From assembly GCF_900116235.1 (NCBI RefSeq), contig NZ_FPAA01000005.1, positions 248,001 through 312,000 on the forward strand: DNA of 64,000 nt, in the 5' to 3' direction. The stretch is from Marininema halotolerans. GTDB taxonomy: Bacteria > Bacillota > Bacilli > Thermoactinomycetales > DSM-45169. Below the pieces are notes generated by a model. That model was not told the origin of the DNA and searched no databases. It worked only from the letters and a program-made list of their open reading frames with translations. A program made the translations under genes and the position numbers. Below are positions 60,476-64,000 of the stretch, in pieces (the first letter of the stretch is position 1; every line of letters begins with the position of its first letter).

Positions 60476-62623
60476 ATGCCGATAGAGGAACTACTTAAAA
60501 AAGCAGGCCGTTATTTAAAACAAGAAGAGCTTGAATTGGTGGAGCGAGCTTACCTTTTTGCTGAGGAAGCTCACAAAGGACAGATTCGTAAATCTGGCGA
60601 GCAGTATATCCACCATCCCGTTGCAGTCGCTGGGATTCTTGCCGACTTACAGATGGACGCCACCACATTGACGGCGGCGATTCTTCATGATGTCGTAGAA
60701 GATACTGGCGTGACTTTGGAGATGTTAGAAGTTGAATTCGGAGAAACCGTTGCGCAGATCGTAGACGGTTTGACGAAATTGTCGAAACGCATGAAGTATA
60801 AATCAAATGCAGAGCATCAAGCGGAAAATCATCGCAAGATGTTTGTTGCCATGGCGCAAGACATCCGAGTGATCTTGATTAAGCTCTCAGATCGACTTCA
60901 TAATATGCGTACGCTAAAGTACTTACCAGAGGAAAAGCGTCGACGTATCTCTAAGGAAACGTTAGAAATCTTTGCTCCGCTTGCTCATCGTCTCGGGATT
61001 TCGACGATTAAGTGGGAGTTAGAGGATAGTGCGCTACGAAATATTAATCCTCAGCAATACTATCGCATCGTTAACTTGATGAAAAAGAAACGAGCGGAAC
61101 GAGAACAGTATCTCGACGAAGTAATTGCTACCCTACGTGAACGCTTGACGACAATGAACTTGACCGCGGATATTTCAGGTCGTCCGAAGCATATTTACAG
61201 TATCTACCGCAAAATGGTGAAACAACATAAGCAGTTTAATGAAATCTATGATTTATTAGCGGTACGGGTGGTTGTTGAGTCCATCCGCGATTGTTATGCC
61301 GTTTTAGGGATCATCCATACGATTTGGAAGCCGATGCCTGGGCGGTTTAAAGATTATATAGCGATGCCTAAAACGAATATGTACCAGTCCCTGCATACGA
61401 CGGTGATCGGACCGAAGGGGGAACCGATTGAAGTACAGATTCGTACTAAAGAGATGCATCGCATTGCTGAGTACGGGATCGCGGCACACTGGGCCTATAA
61501 AGAGGGTAATCAAGCGGATGGGGTTACCTTTAATGAGAAGCTAAAGTTTTTCCGTGAGATCTTGGAGCTGCAACAAGATACCAATGACGCCCAAGAATTT
61601 GTTGAGAATCTGAAGATGGATTGGTTCTCTGATGCCGTGTTTGTCTTTACTCCTAAAGGTGATGTTTTGGAACTCCCAGCAGGATCTGTACCTCTTGACT
61701 TTGCCTTCCGGATTCACACGGAGGTCGGCCATCGCTGCATTGGAGCAAAGGTGAACAATAAAATTGTTCCTTTAGACTACCAGTTAAAAACCGGAGATAT
61801 TGTGGAAGTTCTCACTTCGAAGCACTCCTATGGTCCTAGCCGAGACTGGTTAAAAATTGTCCAATCTTCGCAAGCTCGTAATAAAATTCGTAACTGGTTT
61901 AAGAAAGAGCGGCGTGAGGAGAGCGTTACAAAAGGGCAAGAGATGATTGAGGCGTTAATTAAAAAACATGACTATGACCCGAATGAAGTGTTGACGGTGG
62001 ATCGATTGAAGGAGGTTGCTTCCAAGTTCAACTTCCAAGATGAAACGGATATGTATGCTGCGGTTGGTTATGGTGGGATATCCACCACCCAAGTCGTTAA
62101 TCGGCTGACTGAAGGGCTTCGTTCCGAGGAAGTGACTCCGCCTGTTCTACCCGATGTAAAATCGATGCCAACCCGTCGTCGTATGGGTGGAGTGAAAGTA
62201 AAAGGAGTAGATAACCTTCTAGTTCGCCTCTCCCGATGTTGTAACCCAGTACCTGGAGACGAGATTAAAGGTTTTGTCACACAAGGACGGGGTGTCTCTG
62301 TTCATCGCTCCGACTGCGCGAACCTTAACGGTGTGGGTGAGGAGCGGATGGTAGAAGTGGAGTGGGAAGGTGTACCTGATCAATCCTTCAATGTGGAAAT
62401 TGAGATATCTGGATTGGATCGAACCGGGTTACTCAATGAAGTCTTGCAGGTGGTTTCTTCTACGGGTGTAGAGATTACGGCGGTGAGCGGCCGAGCAGAT
62501 CGCAGAGGACTGGCCAAAATCGATATGAGTATCTCCATTCGCAACATTAATCACCTCCAATCCGTTGTGGATAAGGTGAAAAGTGTACGAGACATCTATA
62601 GTGTTAGGCGGATCATGCAATAA
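60476..62623 (+). CDS. relA: bifunctional (p)ppGpp synthetase/hydrolase RelA/SpoT
   Basis: A 715-aa protein with all Rel domains in order: HD hydrolase (HHPVAVAGIL, LHDVVEDTG; HDxxED intact, so the hydrolase should work), synthetase at about 200-350 (GRFKDYIAMPKTNMYQSLHT), TGS (about 385-450: VFVFTPKGDVLELPAGS), a helical/zinc-finger region (LSRCCNPVPGD) and a C-terminal ACT domain. It makes (p)ppGpp on amino-acid starvation and degrades it otherwise. The ATG at 60476 follows TAGGTGAGTGAG. The dtd gene follows, as in B. subtilis. Confidence 0.97.
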   Translation: MPIEELLKKAGRYLKQEELELVERAYLFAEEAHKGQIRKSGEQYIHHPVAVAGILADLQMDATTLTAAILHDVVEDTGVTLEMLEVEFGETVAQIVDGLTKLSKRMKYKSNAEHQAENHRKMFVAMAQDIRVILIKLSDRLHNMRTLKYLPEEKRRRISKETLEIFAPLAHRLGISTIKWELEDSALRNINPQQYYRIVNLMKKKRAEREQYLDEVIATLRERLTTMNLTADISGRPKHIYSIYRKMVKQHKQFNEIYDLLAVRVVVESIRDCYAVLGIIHTIWKPMPGRFKDYIAMPKTNMYQSLHTTVIGPKGEPIEVQIRTKEMHRIAEYGIAAHWAYKEGNQADGVTFNEKLKFFREILELQQDTNDAQEFVENLKMDWFSDAVFVFTPKGDVLELPAGSVPLDFAFRIHTEVGHRCIGAKVNNKIVPLDYQLKTGDIVEVLTSKHSYGPSRDWLKIVQSSQARNKIRNWFKKERREESVTKGQEMIEALIKKHDYDPNEVLTVDRLKEVASKFNFQDETDMYAAVGYGGISTTQVVNRLTEGLRSEEVTPPVLPDVKSMPTRRRMGGVKVKGVDNLLVRLSRCCNPVPGDEIKGFVTQGRGVSVHRSDCANLNGVGEERMVEVEWEGVPDQSFNVEIEISGLDRTGLLNEVLQVVSSTGVEITAVSGRADRRGLAKIDMSISIRNINHLQSVVDKVKSVRDIYSVRRIMQ

Positions 62624-62652
62624 TTGGGTTGTTGTTTTGAAGGAGGATGGTT

Positions 62653-63117
62653 GTGCGGATTGTTCTACAACGGGCCAAGGAAGCCGCTGTTACGGTATCA
62701 GGGGAAGTTGTGGGTAAAATTGGACCGGGATTGGTCTGCCTGGTCGGGTTTACAGAAGGAGATGGTGAGGAACAGATTCGTTGGATGGTGGACAAGCTAA
62801 TCCATCTTCGCATCTTTTCCGATGAAGAAGGGAAAATGAATCGCTCCCTCATGGATACTGGTGGGGCGATTCTATCGGTTTCCCAGTTTACTTTATATGG
62901 CGATTGTCGTAAGGGACGCCGTCCTAACTTTATGGCTGCAGAAAAGCCGCTAGTGGCTACCCGATTATATGATCGCTTTAATGAAGTCGTAAGAGATAGA
63001 GGAATACCTGTTGAGACCGGGATTTTTGGGGAGATGATGGATGTATCCCTTGTAAACGATGGTCCAGTGACGTTGATCCTCGACAGTCCCAATAACAGTG
63101 TTGATGATTCTCCTTGA
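62653..63117 (+). CDS. dtd: D-aminoacyl-tRNA deacylase
   Basis: A 154-aa enzyme that hydrolyses D-amino acids wrongly attached to tRNA. Signature segments are [51 protein letters not shown] (catalytic SQFTLY) and the cross-subunit NDGPVT motif near the C-terminus (Gly-cisPro). GTG 62653 is used because GAAGGAGG lies 6 nt upstream and the family begins MR-V; the ATG at 62647 is too close to that site. It follows relA by 29 nt. Confidence 0.96.
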   Translation: MRIVLQRAKEAAVTVSGEVVGKIGPGLVCLVGFTEGDGEEQIRWMVDKLIHLRIFSDEEGKMNRSLMDTGGAILSVSQFTLYGDCRKGRRPNFMAAEKPLVATRLYDRFNEVVRDRGIPVETGIFGEMMDVSLVNDGPVTLILDSPNNSVDDSP

Positions 63118-63322
63118 AGGGATATGCCTCTACTCGTTCTCCTTTAATTCGAAGGGTCCGTGTTTTTTACCCTCTATTTTTGGATATACGCTTGCACTGG
63201 TGAGAAGAATGAATCCATATAGTCCCATGGGGACAAGGTACAAACAGGTAGGGTATGCTATATAGGGTTGGTTGTATTGTTTTACCGAAAAGTTGTTTAA
63301 AGAAATGAAGGAGGAATTATAC

Positions 63323-64000
63323 ATGTCCAACACAAGAGATCATTCACTTGAATCACTCGCTGTCAATACGATTCGAATGTTATCCATCGATGCGGTGGAA
63401 AAGGCAAACTCCGGTCATCCGGGAATGCCGATGGGAGCTGCCCCGATGGCTTATGCATTGTGGGCGGGTCATCTAAAACATAACCCAGCTAATCCAAATT
63501 GGTTTGACCGTGATCGTTTTATTCTGTCAGCAGGTCACGGTTCTGCATTGTTGTATAGTTTATTACATTTGTTTGGTTATGGGTTATCGATGGAGGAGAT
63601 GAAAAACTTCCGTCAATGGGGTAGTCTCACTCCTGGCCACCCTGAAGCCAATCATGGGACGCCAGGGGTAGAAGCGACCACAGGTCCTTTGGGACAAGGT
63701 ATTTCCAACGCAGTCGGATTTGCAATGGCAGAGGCGCATTTAGCTGCTCGTTATAATCAAGATCAATTCCCTGTCATCGATCACTTTACATATACCATTT
63801 GTTCGGATGGGGATTTGATGGAGGGGATCTCCCATGAGTCTGCTTCCCTTGCTGGTCATTTACAGCTTGGAAAATTGATTGCTCTCTATGATTCCAATGA
63901 TATCTCGTTGGATGGGAATCTTGCAGAATCCTTCAGTGAAGATATTCAAAAACGCTATGAATCCTATGGCTGGCAAGTCCTTCGCGTTGAAGGTGAGAAC
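63323..64000 (+). CDS. tkt: transketolase, partial (C-terminus beyond right edge)
   Basis: The first 226 residues are present. [45 protein letters not shown] and [19 protein letters not shown] are the thiamine-diphosphate-binding and active-site stretches of transketolase; [13 protein letters not shown] carries the ThDP/Mg motif GDG-like start. Transketolase moves two-carbon units in the non-oxidative pentose-phosphate pathway. The ATG at 63323 follows GAAGGAGGAAT. The reading frame is open to the last base of the window. Confidence 0.97.
   Translation, partial: MSNTRDHSLESLAVNTIRMLSIDAVEKANSGHPGMPMGAAPMAYALWAGHLKHNPANPNWFDRDRFILSAGHGSALLYSLLHLFGYGLSMEEMKNFRQWGSLTPGHPEANHGTPGVEATTGPLGQGISNAVGFAMAEAHLAARYNQDQFPVIDHFTYTICSDGDLMEGISHESASLAGHLQLGKLIALYDSNDISLDGNLAESFSEDIQKRYESYGWQVLRVEGEN

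Overview
The window comes from a low-to-mid G+C, endospore-forming Firmicute. Bacillus-type gene pairs (ylbF-ylbG, yhaO-yhaN, addB-addA, relA-dtd), an alpha/beta-type and a gamma-type small acid-soluble spore protein (SASP), a Gly/Trp-rich coat-like protein and CotQ-like oxidases all point that way. An XPB-type helicase with its partner protein and a minD-minE pair without minC in view make a Thermoactinomycetaceae-like member of the Bacillales my best guess, by inference only. No tRNA, rRNA, phage, insertion sequence or CRISPR array is visible.

Left end (1-9.8 kb): the most striking locus. Eight tandem, nearly identical genes encode 150-157 aa proteins without Cys, Trp or His. They share a fixed scaffold with one short hypervariable loop. 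Each gene has its own ribosome-binding site, and almost every one has its own CACACAAC-type terminator. A divergent, edge-truncated SAM methyltransferase lies to the left. A three-gene glycosyltransferase operon lies to the right; its middle gene fuses a GT2, a methyltransferase and a TPR domain. All eight array genes and the operon share one promoter layout: a GTCC-type block, then CATANNNTA about 24 nt later. This resembles late mother-cell (SigK-type) promoters. The simplest reading is a family of glycosylated spore-surface proteins and the enzymes that decorate them.

9.8-21.5 kb: a CNNM/CorC-type transporter and MgtE (both Mg2+-linked), a Pro-rich coat-like protein, a 49-aa protein, a two-PrcB-domain lipoprotein, XPB helicase plus partner, ylbF-ylbG, an MFS exporter and a Gly-rich coat-like gene whose promoter resembles those of the array.

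21.5-38.3 kb: a zinc-ribbon protein, a DUF1232 protein, minD-minE, a two-repeat Myb/SANT-like regulator, several small orphan genes, an alpha/beta SASP, an acyl-CoA synthetase, zwf, a cyclase-family hydrolase, two convergent subtilases, a class B penicillin-binding protein and an expanded gamma-type SASP.

38.3-47.5 kb: psd, a rhomboid protease, a YqgE-like MFS protein, two tandem berberine-bridge-type (CotQ-like) oxidoreductases and a large DUF2339 membrane protein.

47.5-64 kb: mostly housekeeping genes: greA, yhaO-yhaN, addB-addA, a small membrane protein, relA, dtd and the 5' part of transketolase, which runs off the right edge.
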